Positions 1 to 12,700 of a DNA stretch of 64,000 bases are shown here, piece after piece; position 1 is the stretch's first letter, and the number at the start of each line of letters is the position of its first letter. The notes under the pieces were generated by a model that was not told the origin of the DNA, did no database searches, and worked only from the letters and a program-made list of their open reading frames with translations. Source of the stretch: Panonychus citri (Eukaryota; Arthropoda; Arachnida; Trombidiformes; Tetranychidae); contig NW_026515509.1 in the NCBI RefSeq assembly GCF_014898815.1, forward strand, positions 744,001-808,000, read 5' to 3'. Both the position numbers and the translations under genes were made by a program.

Positions 1-2959
1 TTGTTTGTGGCCTCAAGTTTTTCTGTTGCTTTAGTTGAGATGAAACGAGCAACGGGAGTACGGGAGGTCTCAATGGTCAGTCTGCCCATCAAGATGTGAG
101 ACTTTTTTACTCTCTTCGTACTAAATCAATGCCCAAGGCTGTGTCGATTATGATGAAGGATTAATTGCATCTTGAGGATAAATGAGTGCGCCTTTTGGTG
201 TTATCATCTAATCATCATCATATGTTAATCAATTTATCTGCCCCTTTAGCCGATATCTTTTGTTTTACTTTTCCAGGTCAATCCAATTTTCATGTCAGTT
301 GAGTTGAGGTCATGAAGATGACCTGTCTTCACTTTGGTTTCTTGACACTTCTCCAAGCTAAATGTATTACACGTTTAATTATAATTGTCCTTTATTATCC
401 TCTTAATTATTATCATAATGATTATCAAATTGATTTCAGATAATTATCACCAATTTAATATTTATCACTTTGATTATTATTCTGATTTCTGATCAGGTGA
501 CGATGAGTTTCAAGTTGTAAAATGAATCCTGTTTAGTATGATAATTAAACTTTAATCATAATCAATTCTCATCAAATGCTAATCAGCAGACTAAATAAAA
601 ATATAACCAATCAGTTAATTCAATTTGTTTAATCATGATAATAATTTAATTTTCTTATAGTTTATCATGAGTCTTACGGATGAAACCTGATGAGATGAGA
701 AAACAGTTTCACCAAGTTGACCAGAAAAACTTTTCAGAATCAGAATCGTTTCTGATTCAATCATTTGTCATGATAATAACTCTTCTCTTCCCGCCTGATC
801 ATAAGTTAATTACTGAATACCTTTAACTGATTATAATATGAATGATGACAAAATAAATAATATAAACATATTGAATCTTCAATTGATTATCATAATGAAA
901 TTGTATCAAACAATCAACCACTGTCCTTACCTATCATCATGAATACATTTTCATATCAATTCATGTTTGTATTATTCATTGTCATGACAATAAAATGCAA
1001 ATGAAACTCAGAATTCAAGTCTTAACATTCATATGGATTCATGTTATATTATTATTATCATTTTCGGTACAGAGATTGATAAGAAGCCATGAATTTTTTT
1101 CATGGAAACCCACAAAGGTAAATAACAGTTACCTTTAGGTAATGATGATGATGATGAGTGAAAAAAATATATTGGAATTGTATTGTTAATCAAACTTAAA
1201 GATATAATGATGAATAAGGAAACGGAAACACAACTAACATTACGGAAGTAAAACTTTCCATTCAATTATCAACCTCATCTTCATCCGGTTGATCAACCAA
1301 GATTCTTGTATTAGGTGCTAATTGTATTAATTACCCCTGCAAAACCAATAGAATCAAACTAATTGTAATCAATTAATCATTTTGATTATTTAGCTTTTTG
1401 ATAATATTTTTAATGTTATTTGATATTTATCAAATTGTATCATCATCATTAGTATTATCAGCTGATGATTGATTGTGTTCATTGTTGTGCTTTTTAATTA
1501 GATTGTCCTGTTATCAGATTAATTTATCAAAGTTATTAATTCACTTTAATCAGGATAATATTTAAATTATATATTATCAGTAGCTTAATAATACTTCATT
1601 AACTTTAATCATAATTATCATTATAATAATAATCAACTTTGTTTTTTTTCCTAGTTTAGTTTTAACCATTTTTGTTAATCAATTTAATTAATCAAGAAAA
1701 TTTCATCGACCTGAAAAACATAATCATGATACTATTATGATTACAATTATGGTTAATATTATAAATACAAATTGGACAATCAGATTAACGGTAACAATAT
1801 ATTAACAATTATCTTAATTCTAGTTGGTATTTCAATCGTAACCTTAGAATGCAATTAACTTGATTGTCAAGAAAATTTGATTGTCATCTAAGTAATAATG
1901 ATAATCTGATGATAATGATGATGATGATGATGTTGATGATTAACAAACAACGATATTGAACAAAGATAATTAAGATTAATTAAGAGACAATTTCAATATA
2001 ATATAAGAGATAAAATCTGATTGAAGTTTTTTTCTTTACTCAATGATAATTGTCTTGAGACATTTTCGATGAGAGAGTAAGATAATGTTGATAGATGAAG
2101 ATGAGGATGAAGATGATGATGACAGTGGATGATATCAATTCTCTCTCTCTCTCTCTCTAGATTTAAATCAACTGATGAAAAATTAGCTCCAATTTGTGGT
2201 TAACAAAATTTTAGCCAATTTGGATTCTGATTGTAAATATTGATTAGCTAGAATTCAATAAATAAAAACAATCATATAAATGACTTTGGATTATCAATTC
2301 TGACTGAAAGATTTACTCTTGAGATAATACACTTTTAGTTGAATGATTTAAAAGTTAATTTTTAACAATTGTCATCATTTCAATCAGTATAATGATCAAT
2401 TGATTGACTTGTGAGTTTCATATCTCAGAAAAAGTTAAGTTCAATTCCCATGGATATAGATGATTGAATATCATTCGTGTCGAAATTGTATTCAGATTAT
2501 TAAGATTTGTCCATTTAGATTATTAACTTTATCATTGTTGTTACTATTTTTTTCATCATCTTCATCATTTATCATCATGGTGATGTGATCATCTGATGAT
2601 TAGAATGAGTTTTTCGCTTCTTCAATCATCATGCCTCTTGAATTGACCATCATCTTGATAACTGTCAACAGAATATTTATATTTTAATGAGGTAACAACG
2701 CCTTTTTGTTCATGGTGACATTAGCAATTTACTTTTACTTCCTTGTCACTTTTTTTGCCACAATCATCATCATCATCACTTTATATAAACGAGGGCTAAT
2801 CAGTTTTGACAGGAAATGCTTAAAGAGGTGAAATGAAGTTCAGGGGAAGAAAAAGTTTTCTATTCAAGCTCATACATTGAACAGTTTCCAATTGAGTCTG
2901 CATGTTGTTTCCAATTTCACCTGAAGATAGTGAGCTGTCAATTAGTTTGAAATGATAAT

Positions 2960-2997
<38 letters not shown>

Positions 2998-3001
2998 GAT
3001 G

Positions 3002-3034
<33 letters not shown>

Positions 3035-4615
3035 CGTTTGTATGTTTATAAGATGCAAAAATATTATATTGAACGTAAAGTATTAATATATAAGTTATTA
3101 TATTGATAGAGTAAAAAAATGAACATAATAAATGGACTGTGGGTGATAAGGTTAAGGGAGAGAGGGTCAAGTTATATTCCCTCGGGTTCAGTTGCAATAT
3201 AATATCCAGGGGAGAATAGGGAGAATCATCGTCATCTTCATCATTTTGGTCGGTTTATCAATTTTCTTTATCATCTTGATGATCATTTATTAGAAAATTT
3301 CTCTCTCTCTCCTTCTCTCTTTTTAAAATGAGATGTACTGGTAATTGAAGTTTCTTTTAACAAATGGGAGCAAAGATGAACAAGGTGAAGAAGATGATGA
3401 TGAAGATGATGAGGAGCAGGTTGAGTAAATAAGGATGACTTGGAAATAGTATGTTATTTGTGATTAGAATAAAAATGCGTGACTTAGTTTCATCTTCATC
3501 TTTTTTTTACAAAGAGACAGACGAAGCAGAAAAGAAAGATAAGATGAAGATAGAGGATGAGGAGGATGAGAAAGATATGAGTGCTCTCTCTCTCAGTCAC
3601 TTTCTTTCCACTTTTACCTTTCTCATCATTTTTCATCATCATCATCATCATCGTAGCCTTTTTCTTTCTCATAATTTTTTCTTTTTGGGTTTTAACTTTT
3701 TCTTCCACAATGTCAGTTAATTTATGATTATCATCTTCATCTCCATCATCACTATTGATATTAAGGTTAATATACAGTAAGTTGTAAGCCAAAAGGGGTG
3801 GATGATGATGAGAATGGGACTGGAAGAGGCGGTTGTTTGTTTTCAAACCGATGATGGTGATGGTGAAGATAAAGATGATTATAGTATTTTCATATTTGAA
3901 ATCAATGTTGAAAAGTAAAAACAAACTTTCCAAATGTAAACATTGAGAGACACAAGGGTGGGTTTTGAGAAGGCGAACCGAGGAGGTTAAGGAGGTGGAG
4001 AATCTGAAAAGTCCGCTGAACACACAGATCCCAGAGCCATACAATTGATGGAAAAGTCTAAAATAAACACTAATCAAAATAATGTAAAATCGCATATCAA
4101 CATAATGGAAACAAGATATTACTTTAAAAAGAATCGAAAATAATATTATTATATTTCCAAAAGAAGAGAGAAAAAAATTTTCGAACCTCGAATTTGTGTT
4201 CATTTTTTGATTCTAATGCAAATTGAAGGGTTTTATTTTTCCAAAGACATTCATGGACATTGAATTCTGAATGAATCCAAGCAATTGAATTGAAAGATTT
4301 TCCCCTGCAAACATGATAAGTGAATGATGGTTTTCAAATACTATTTTTTCATTCACACTTTTAGATGATGATGCTGATGATCATCATCATCATTGAAGGT
4401 GTTTACATTGTTGCCAAAATGTAAACAATCAACAAGAAAATGTATTAATATAAAAGTTCAGACAAGTGATGAAAAAGTAGTAGCAAAGTTTTCAACTTGA
4501 AATGTTGTTTTTTTTTCAATGAATTTCCTTAAATCTAAACAGTCAACAATCAGAATTGATTGAATGTAACTTATAATCAACAAGAATAACAATGAATTTG
4601 AATTGAATTAAGAAA
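1..4615. other. intergenic DNA, no supported gene
   Basis: AT-rich sequence with interspersed GAT/ATC trinucleotide runs and short CT or GA tracts. Open frames here (for example on the minus strand at 3496-4203 and the plus strand at 3451-3720) are Ser/Lys/His/Ile low-complexity translations of simple repeats, without domains or convincing splice context. No RNA gene was recognised. Confidence 0.6.
2961..3031. repeat. compound microsatellite (AG)n-(GAT)n-(GATTAT)n
   Basis: About 32 bp of pure AG dinucleotides run directly into GAT triplets and then GATTAT hexamers. It is the clearest left-hand example of the compound simple repeats that punctuate this window. Confidence 0.9.
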
Positions 4616-5089
4616 ACAAGAAATGCAAATGATTAGTTATGTAAACAGATAACTGAAAGATTGACAAAATTTGATTGAATCAATGATTATCAACTAATTG
4701 AATAACAATCAACACCTTTTAAAATTTACATATCAACCAGAGAATCAACAATCAACAATTTAATTTCAAATGATTAATCAACAAACTGCTAATCTGCAAT
4801 TGTCTTGGTGTTAATATTTTTCACTGTTGTAGTGTCTTAATTGTAGGATTAGGTTTTGACTTTTTTTTGTTTCCCGATTAAATTGTTATCCATTTTCATG
4901 GCAATTACAAATCTATAATCATGATTAATAATTGATTTAACTAAATCATTGGTTACCTGTGATAATCAATGTTTATGTATGTGATTGTAATTGTTACACA
5001 CCCAGAGTTTAAATATTTAATTCACTTCAATTAAACCCAAAAGCCTCCCGGCTAAATGATAAGGTGAAAACTGTGACACTCATTTTGAC
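4616..5089 (+). repeat. 474-bp dispersed repeat, left copy
   Basis: This segment is the reverse complement of 61240-61710 with only about a dozen differences by eye, roughly 97% identity. One difference is a 2-bp indel in the stretch near 4978. Homology stops abruptly at both ends: left at ACAAGAAAT and right at CATTTTGAC. I found no open reading frame, terminal inverted repeat, poly(A) tail or tRNA-like box, so the class is unknown. It could be a non-autonomous mobile element or one arm of an inverted segmental duplication. Confidence 0.85.
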
Positions 5090-6695
5090 GAGGGCAATTT
5101 TGTCACAATTAAAGAAACTAATTAAATGATGCTAATTCATTTATCAGAAATATTCAAACTAATCAAGTAAAATATTACAATTAACAACCACAATTAATGG
5201 GTGAGGTTGATAATATTCAAAAGCATGATAAGGTGGATCTGGTAAGTATGAAAAAAAACAAAAGATTACCTTAGATGTTAATTAAATTTGAATCACAATT
5301 AAATGTTTTTCCATAGTTAATAGTGAATCTAATCACGATGATTATGATTATCTTTATTATATCATTACAATAAACTAACTAAGGTAAATTAATCTTTTGT
5401 TAATCTCATTCTTTATACAGTTAAATGCATCACCCATTAATTGTTGTTATTTTTTCACCATTATCAATTAACACTAACACCACGATTGATTAACTTGATC
5501 TAAATTATTCCAAACGCCTGCCTGCCAATCAACAATCAACAACAATCATAATCATCATCATCATTATCAACAACCATCTGTATCAATAGTTAACTTGATT
5601 GTCTACTTTTAAAGCCAATCTACTCACATTACTTAATTGTAACAATTAAAGATCATTTAATAAGTGTTGTTATTCATTTACAATGAAATTCAATCATAAT
5701 GAATAACTTATAAATGATTGAAAATTGAAATTCTTTTTCCATGAGTTGTTCAATTCTATTGTCATATTGTCATGTAACCTGATTATCTCTCTTACTCTTT
5801 CATCATTCTATTATAATAATAATATCTATTCCTCGATGATTCTGTAAGTAGAAATCCTTATACTCGATCAAAATACCATTTCCATGAACGAACCAAAAAG
5901 AACCGTTAGAATGAATAATTTTATCAGTCAAGATGAAATTATAATTCGTTCCTGGTTGATAAGTTTCTCCCTCATTGAATAATACAATCAGAAACTAAAT
6001 TTATCTTTCGAAATTCGAATAAATAATTTTTCGAATCAAACATCAGGTTGACCTAAAAAACGTTCATCATTATCATCATCATACCCTTCCAATGGCATGA
6101 AATTATTTCATCATTTATACTCAACTTTTATTTATTATTTTCTATTTTTCTCTTCCATCTAATTGTTTCTAATAACTCTTTATATATATTATCTTAATAC
6201 ATTAACCACGCTACGAAAATATTATCAACCAAGTTAATCGTAATTGTTGTTGTATATTATTCATGAATATTATTTCAAACTCATGATCAGGAAGGCCCAA
6301 GAAATTAAGGATTTGATTAAAACAATTTTCCTTCACCTGTTCACCACAATTAATGCTGTTGCTGTTTAATCATCATCTTCATACCTGTTGTATTGGTGTG
6401 AGTCTTACTTACAATTAGACTTATTATTGAACGAAAACATAACATGAACATTACAAGTGAACAGGTGATTGAGTAAATTGTATAACCAAAGATCTCAATT
6501 GTTGCACCTTCCTGATCATGAGTTTAACCTCAGTTCAGTTAATCGAGTAAGAATTGGAATCAAAGTTTTAATTCAGTTCTGGACCAAAATGGAGATTTCA
6601 TTTCGTTTTCAATTTAATGTTATCATTTTCTTGTGCTTTAATAGATCTAACAGTAATTAAATGATTGATTAAATTATCTAATTGTGCGACATTGT
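5090..6695. other. intergenic DNA upstream of the large scaffold gene
   Basis: AT-rich sequence without a supported coding exon. It should contain the promoter and any 5' untranslated exon of the gene that starts at 6696, but no convincing TATA box plus initiator pair was seen. A possible splice donor (ACAG/GTGATT near 6460) could end a 5' untranslated exon; this is weak. Confidence 0.4.
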
Positions 6696-6747
6696 ATGGC
6701 TACAAGTATCTTCACAATATCATTAACATTAACTAAAACAGAAAAAG
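6696..6747 (+). CDS. exon 1 of the scaffold gene (start codon exon)
   Basis: A short exon encoding an N-terminus beginning MATSIFTISLTLTK, ending in phase 1 at a GAAAAAG/GTAAAAG donor. It is supported by the in-frame join to the acceptor TTTTTTAG at 6853-6854. An upstream non-coding exon, or an alternative start further upstream, cannot be excluded. Confidence 0.6.
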
Positions 6748-9700
6748 GTAAAAGATTAATTATTATTATGATAAGTGATTATCTTTATCATCATCATAAT
6801 GTCCTTACTAATGTGCTGTCATGTTGACTATTTGTGATTTGTGATTTTTTTTAGGTAAATTATCAATTGATCCAGTTAATCAAATTGAAAGTGTCATTGG
6901 ATTAACCAAGGAGATTAAATTACCAGTGTCACAATCATCATCTTCATTAAACCAACCGATATTTTCAGGTAAATTTAATTGTTGTTATTTTTCAATTTGA
7001 ATTAGTGATTGACTTTTCTTTGCCGCATGATAAGTTGTAATTAAATGTTATTGTTGTGATTGATTAGATCAATATTTCCAGAGACCCATTCGACAAAATT
7101 TATTATCGACTTCATCTTTATCATCATCATCACCACAGTTATCATGTTATTCTGGTTCAGTTTGTAAATATGCAGATGATATTGAGGAATCAAGTATCAT
7201 GTGTTCAGATGAAGATGATGTGACAATTTCATCTAATGGATCGAAAGCAAGAATATATGAAGATGTTAATGATTCTCGTTTAGAATTTTCTGAAGCTCTT
7301 GATGCCGCTGTAAGAGGAAATCGTCAGTCATCTTCCTCATCGTCACCATCAGGGTATCGAAGAAGAGAAAGAGGAGAAAATATAAGATCTAATAGATTAG
7401 GTGGTGGTTATATCGATACAGGCGCCGAAATTGAAGGTTGGAGAGAAAGAACAATTTCTACTACTCCTGAGGTTATTTCTAAAAGTGACCTTTTATATTC
7501 TCGATTGACACCTTCTAATTATGGTTCAGAAGGTTTGGGAATGTTCACTCCATGTTCGTCGACATCTTCATCAACTAGAACACTTTCCAGAGGAAGTATT
7601 GAAAGTTCTTTGGTTCATCGACCAGTCTCATCGACATCAGAACTTGAATCAGGTTGGGGAAGTCAAGAAGCTATTGAATCGACAATCGATGATCGTCCTT
7701 ACATGATACACACTCGAGATCGGGGAATGTTAACAAACTATGATTCGGATGAAAGATCAGATTATAGTAGAAATCTAACAAGTATCCTGATTGGAATGGA
7801 AGATAATCGAAGTAATCGAAGCAGTAGAATAAGTCGAGTATTTGGAGATATTGAAGAAGCGGAATTGGAAGTAGAACCAAGTTCACTTGGATCATCTTCG
7901 ATGAACTCATTAATTACTACAAATACTAATTCTAATTCTAATAACAATAATAGTACTAATCAAAGAATTGAGAATACAATTGAAGGTGGAAATGAAGATG
8001 AAGGTGAAGGTGAAGGTGGAAATGATTTCGATGGTGCGAGTAGAAGGTGTGACGATAATATGGAAGATGATGGAAAAGATGAGAAAAATGTAAAATCAAT
8101 TAAAGTGCAAAGGTATTTATCTGATTCTAGAGAATCAAATCAGGATGATCGTGATGAAGAATTAGAACAAATCGAGAAAAATGAGCCACAAGTATCTCGA
8201 ATGGAAAGAAATGAATATGCTCAAGGTTTGAGTATTAGAAGAAGAGAAAAGGATTGTGATAATCCAGAAATCGATAGATTAGCTGATCGAGAGAAAACAT
8301 CGAATTTCGATGAAGAGAAAATAATTCGTGTTCTATCAGCACGAAGAATAATAGTACAAGAAGAGAAAGAGAAGAAGAAAGAAGATGATGATGAGGAGAG
8401 TGAAAGAGATAAAGTGGAAAATGATGGCGAAAAACACGATAAAGATGGAAAAAGTAAGAGAGATGAAAGAGAACATGAGAGAGTTGGAGAAAAGAAAGAG
8501 ATAAAGAATGAGAAAGATCATGAAGATGAAGATGAAAAGGATGAACAAGATGAAAACGAAGGTGGAATTGATCAGGTTCTTAGTAAATCTCCTTCGAAAT
8601 TCGTTTCGATGTCAACAACTGATTCTACACCTGCAATGGAACCTGAATATTCATCATCATTATCATCAATGAATTCTAAACGATTGGCGAATATTCTCTT
8701 GTATCCACAAGAGAAAGAGAACAACAATACAACAGATAAAAAGAAGGAAAGTGTTAAATATACAACAACATCCACTCTCTCTACTACTTCTCTTTCTCAT
8801 TCACCTTCTATTCCTCCATCTTCCCCACCATCAGCAACATCTCTTTCTCCTTCTCCGTCGTCTTGTTCATTAATTCCAACATCAACCTTGAGACCAAGAA
8901 GAGGAAGAAGTGCAGGTGGAGAAAGAAGAAGTTGTTCTGATCCATTCGGAAGTATTATTAATAATAATCCCCATTCATTGAGTTCTAGTGTTCGGGATCA
9001 CTTTAAATCTCGAGCAAGTATAACGGTTCCTTATAGTGGGATAACCATTTCAAGAGGATTAGTTTCGGGTTACCTGAGACCCTCGGTAGTTAATCTATGT
9101 GGTGATTATGGTGGTGATATTCAAGGAATCGAGGGGGAGTCAAAGTGTAATGAAAATGAAGAAAAACAGAACAGAACTAAACCAACAGCTGATGATAATA
9201 ACAATGAGAAAAGTTCTGATTTTAGTAAATATATTTTAAAATCTCTTAAAGAGTCTAGTAAATTACCCAAGTGCCAACAATCATCTTCATCTTCATCAAA
9301 TCCAACAACATCTTCATCAAATGTAACTACTTCATCGACATCAACCAGCATTAAACCAACGAATTTATCTGCTCGTTCAATCAGAATCGCTCGACAGAAA
9401 CTTGATCCTGATTCATTATTAAGTTTACTTCGTCCACAACAAAACGATAATCGACCATCTTCACCTCCTCCTCCTCCACCACCACCACCACCTCAACCCT
9501 TTCCAGTAATTCTTCCTTATTCCAATTCTTCATCGTTGTCTACTTCACCTCTTCCACCACCACCCACATCTCCACTTCCACTTCCTCTGCCACCTTCAAA
9601 TTCATCACTGCCAACTCTTCAATCTTCGAGTTTGCCTGAAACACTTTCTTCTGTTTCTATGGTTCGATCAATTGTTCCACAAACAATCACCATGTTCCCT

Positions 9701-12700
9701 GTTTCGTGTACTACTCAAACTAGAGATTCTTACACTTCTCCGCAAGTTTGTTCAATTGGATTACGACAAGATAATTGTTCCATTTCTACAAATACAGAAA
9801 TTGATATGGAACTAATGAATAGAATCCTCGATAAAATTCTTGCTCCCAAAGTTTCAATATCAATACAAACAGAAGATCAATCAAGTAAACCAATTAAAGT
9901 TCGAAAGTGTCGTGATGCTTCAGTTGGAACAGAAAAGTTTAGTCGTGAAAGATTCTCAGCACTTCCAGAGACTCGATCTAAACATACACAAACTGAATGT
10001 TCGTGGCTTCGAAATAAATCCAAAGCCGTTTCTACACAAGACGATGATTCGTCTCTTCCAATTACTCTTCAATCATCCTCACCTACAGAGTCTCGTCCAT
10101 TTCGAGGTATTGTTAGAATAGTTCGTGATCGACCCTACAAATTAACGAAAAACATAAACATACAAACCGATTTACCAATTAGACGAGAGATGATATTGTC
10201 TGATAGAAAGTCTCGGAAACTAAGTTCTTATAATGACAATAGAAAAATAGTTAAGATAGATGATGAAGATTTAGAAGAAGAGAAAGAAATTTTTGTTGAT
10301 ACAGAGACGGAAAAAGATGAAGATGAAGACGATGAAGATGGAGATGATTCATATTTTGAAGAAAAAGATGAAATTCAAAAGGAAGAAGAAGAGGAAGATG
10401 GAGATAATTTAGATTCAGTTTCTTCTCAATCCAAACTAACGAAACAAGTTAATCAATCGACACAAATTTCGAGCTCATTCCCATCATCGTCTTCGTATTC
10501 CCTAACTAGATCCCCGACATTTGATATTATAAATAATACGATCAAAAGAAGACCCAAAGTCAATACTGCCGAAAAAGTTAAAATAAGTAAGAAACAGAAA
10601 TCGGTCCAAACTGAACCTTTAACAATGATTCGAGGTATTGAATTACCTTTACCTGGAACAGAAACAAGGTCAGTTTCAAGGGCAACATCACCAACTACCA
10701 ATACAATTGACGATAATTACTCGATATCGAGATGTTCATCAAGACAATTAATGATTTCACCAGAACATCGAGTTAGACCAATAAGAGAATCAAATATTAA
10801 TCAAAATAAACCTCAATCATCATTAACACGATCAAATGTTGAACAAATAAATAATCAACGATCGTCTATTAATAACATTGTTAATTATGGAAATACAATT
10901 AGATCAGAGTCTAATAGATCAAGACCCTTAAGGTCACCATCTCTTTCACCATCGAGGTCACCATCAAGATCATCCAATCAATTATACAGAATCACATCTC
11001 AAAATCCGGTGATGATGAAACAGCAACAATCAAATGAAAAGTTATCATCTCAGTTTGAACCACATCAACAACCATCAATCCAACAGCAACACAACTACTA
11101 TAATCATCAGCACCAACAACAACAAAATCAACACCGTCAGACTGAACAAACGCCAATCCATCAACAAGCCAACATCAATAATCATTATCATCAACAACGA
11201 TATTCAAATGATCCAATTTTACAACAACAGCAACAGTCCCATCAACCGTTTTCTGGGATGGCTCAACCACAAACGATTGATCAACAATCAGTACCGATCC
11301 AATCGATACCAGTTCAAGCTCCAGTTCAAGTCCATACACCAACTCCAGCACCAATCCCGATTCCAGTTTCAGTTTCAGTTCCAAATTCAGCTCTAGGATC
11401 AACATCAGAGACAAAAACACCGACATCAGGGATAGTAAATAAAGATACTAGTGGTAATCAAACGACTGATTTAATTGTTCGTCCTTATCCATCTCAACCT
11501 AATGAAAGTTTAATCAAGAGTTTCGGTCAACAATTACAAACACATTCGAAAGTAATTGTTTCCATAAATAAACCAAGTCAACGTGAGGTTTCCGAAGTTT
11601 CCTCGATCACGACAATGGATCGAAATGGTAAATTATCAAGGAAAACTCAAGTCTCTACTAGTCGAAAGGTTCCCGTGTTTACTGGTCTAAACTCGGTGAG
11701 AAATCATGAAGATGATCAAGAGACCCAAAGTACCGTTACTCAGCCCGTTATAACATCGCCGACACTTTCAAAGGCCACTTTCCCATCGACCACAGTCTCA
11801 CCTTTGGGTAAAAAGTATTTCCAACCAACAGCAACAACTACAACAATCAGTGCATCATCAACTCGACCATCATCAGCATTAGAGAATCTTGATCAAAATT
11901 TTGATAATAATCATAATACAAAAATACAACAAGACGATAATTATTATATTCAGTCGATTGATGATGATATAGAATCGAATATCTTTTCACCACCCCCTCC
12001 AATATCTCCTCTTGCCTCTCATCCTTCTCATCATTCCATTCAACCAATTCAACCGATTCCTCGTCAATCTATTCCTTTATCATCCTCGTCATCAATAAAT
12101 CGAGTAACGGATCCTCTTCATATTCTAATTAATGAACCTGAACAACAACACGATAATCAACCTGATGATATTGCACTACCATCACCTGCTCAATCATCTT
12201 CTTCATCTTCATCCTTATCATCCACCCCACTTGAAATTCATTATCCCCAATCAACTGCCCAAACTGGTTATCACAAGCAATTGTTACCTCCTCATTCAAC
12301 TGACCAACATACTGACCAATCGCAATCACATCAAGATCAACATGAAGATCAACATCAGCGATCGACATCTTCAAATCGACTTGTCCAAACGAGCAATTCT
12401 ACTAATCCGATACTCGTAACTGCTGCAAATAGACGAGGAATCAAAGGTCCAATTATTGGTATCACATGGGAAGAGGCGAGTAGCTCGACAATTTGTAGCG
12501 AAATGTCAACTGAACCTTTTAAAGACTCTGCAGGGACTTTACATCGACCGAAATCTGTTTCGCTTTCAAGTGAAACTGTTATCGGTTCAACAGGAAAAGA
12601 TACGAAAGTCGAGACTCGATCTCGAACTAGTCGTCGATATGCCGATAATTGTATAATAGAACCAGACATTAAATCGGAAACTATTGTAACAGATTCTCCG

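Noticed and set aside
2782..2802. TATATAA followed by a TCAGTT initiator
   Set aside because: Spacing is about 20 bp instead of about 30 bp and no exon follows.
3496..4203. 235-codon minus-strand open frame
   Set aside because: Translation is Phe/Ile/Lys/Met-rich and runs through GAT and CT simple repeats; no domain, and the plus strand is equally open.
6469..6660. 63-codon frame just upstream of the scaffold gene
   Set aside because: No clear ATG context, no splice connection to exon 1 and no recognisable motif.
11034..11396. 120-codon and similar alternative frames inside the scaffold gene
   Set aside because: They are shadows of the Gln/His/Asn repeats of the real frame.
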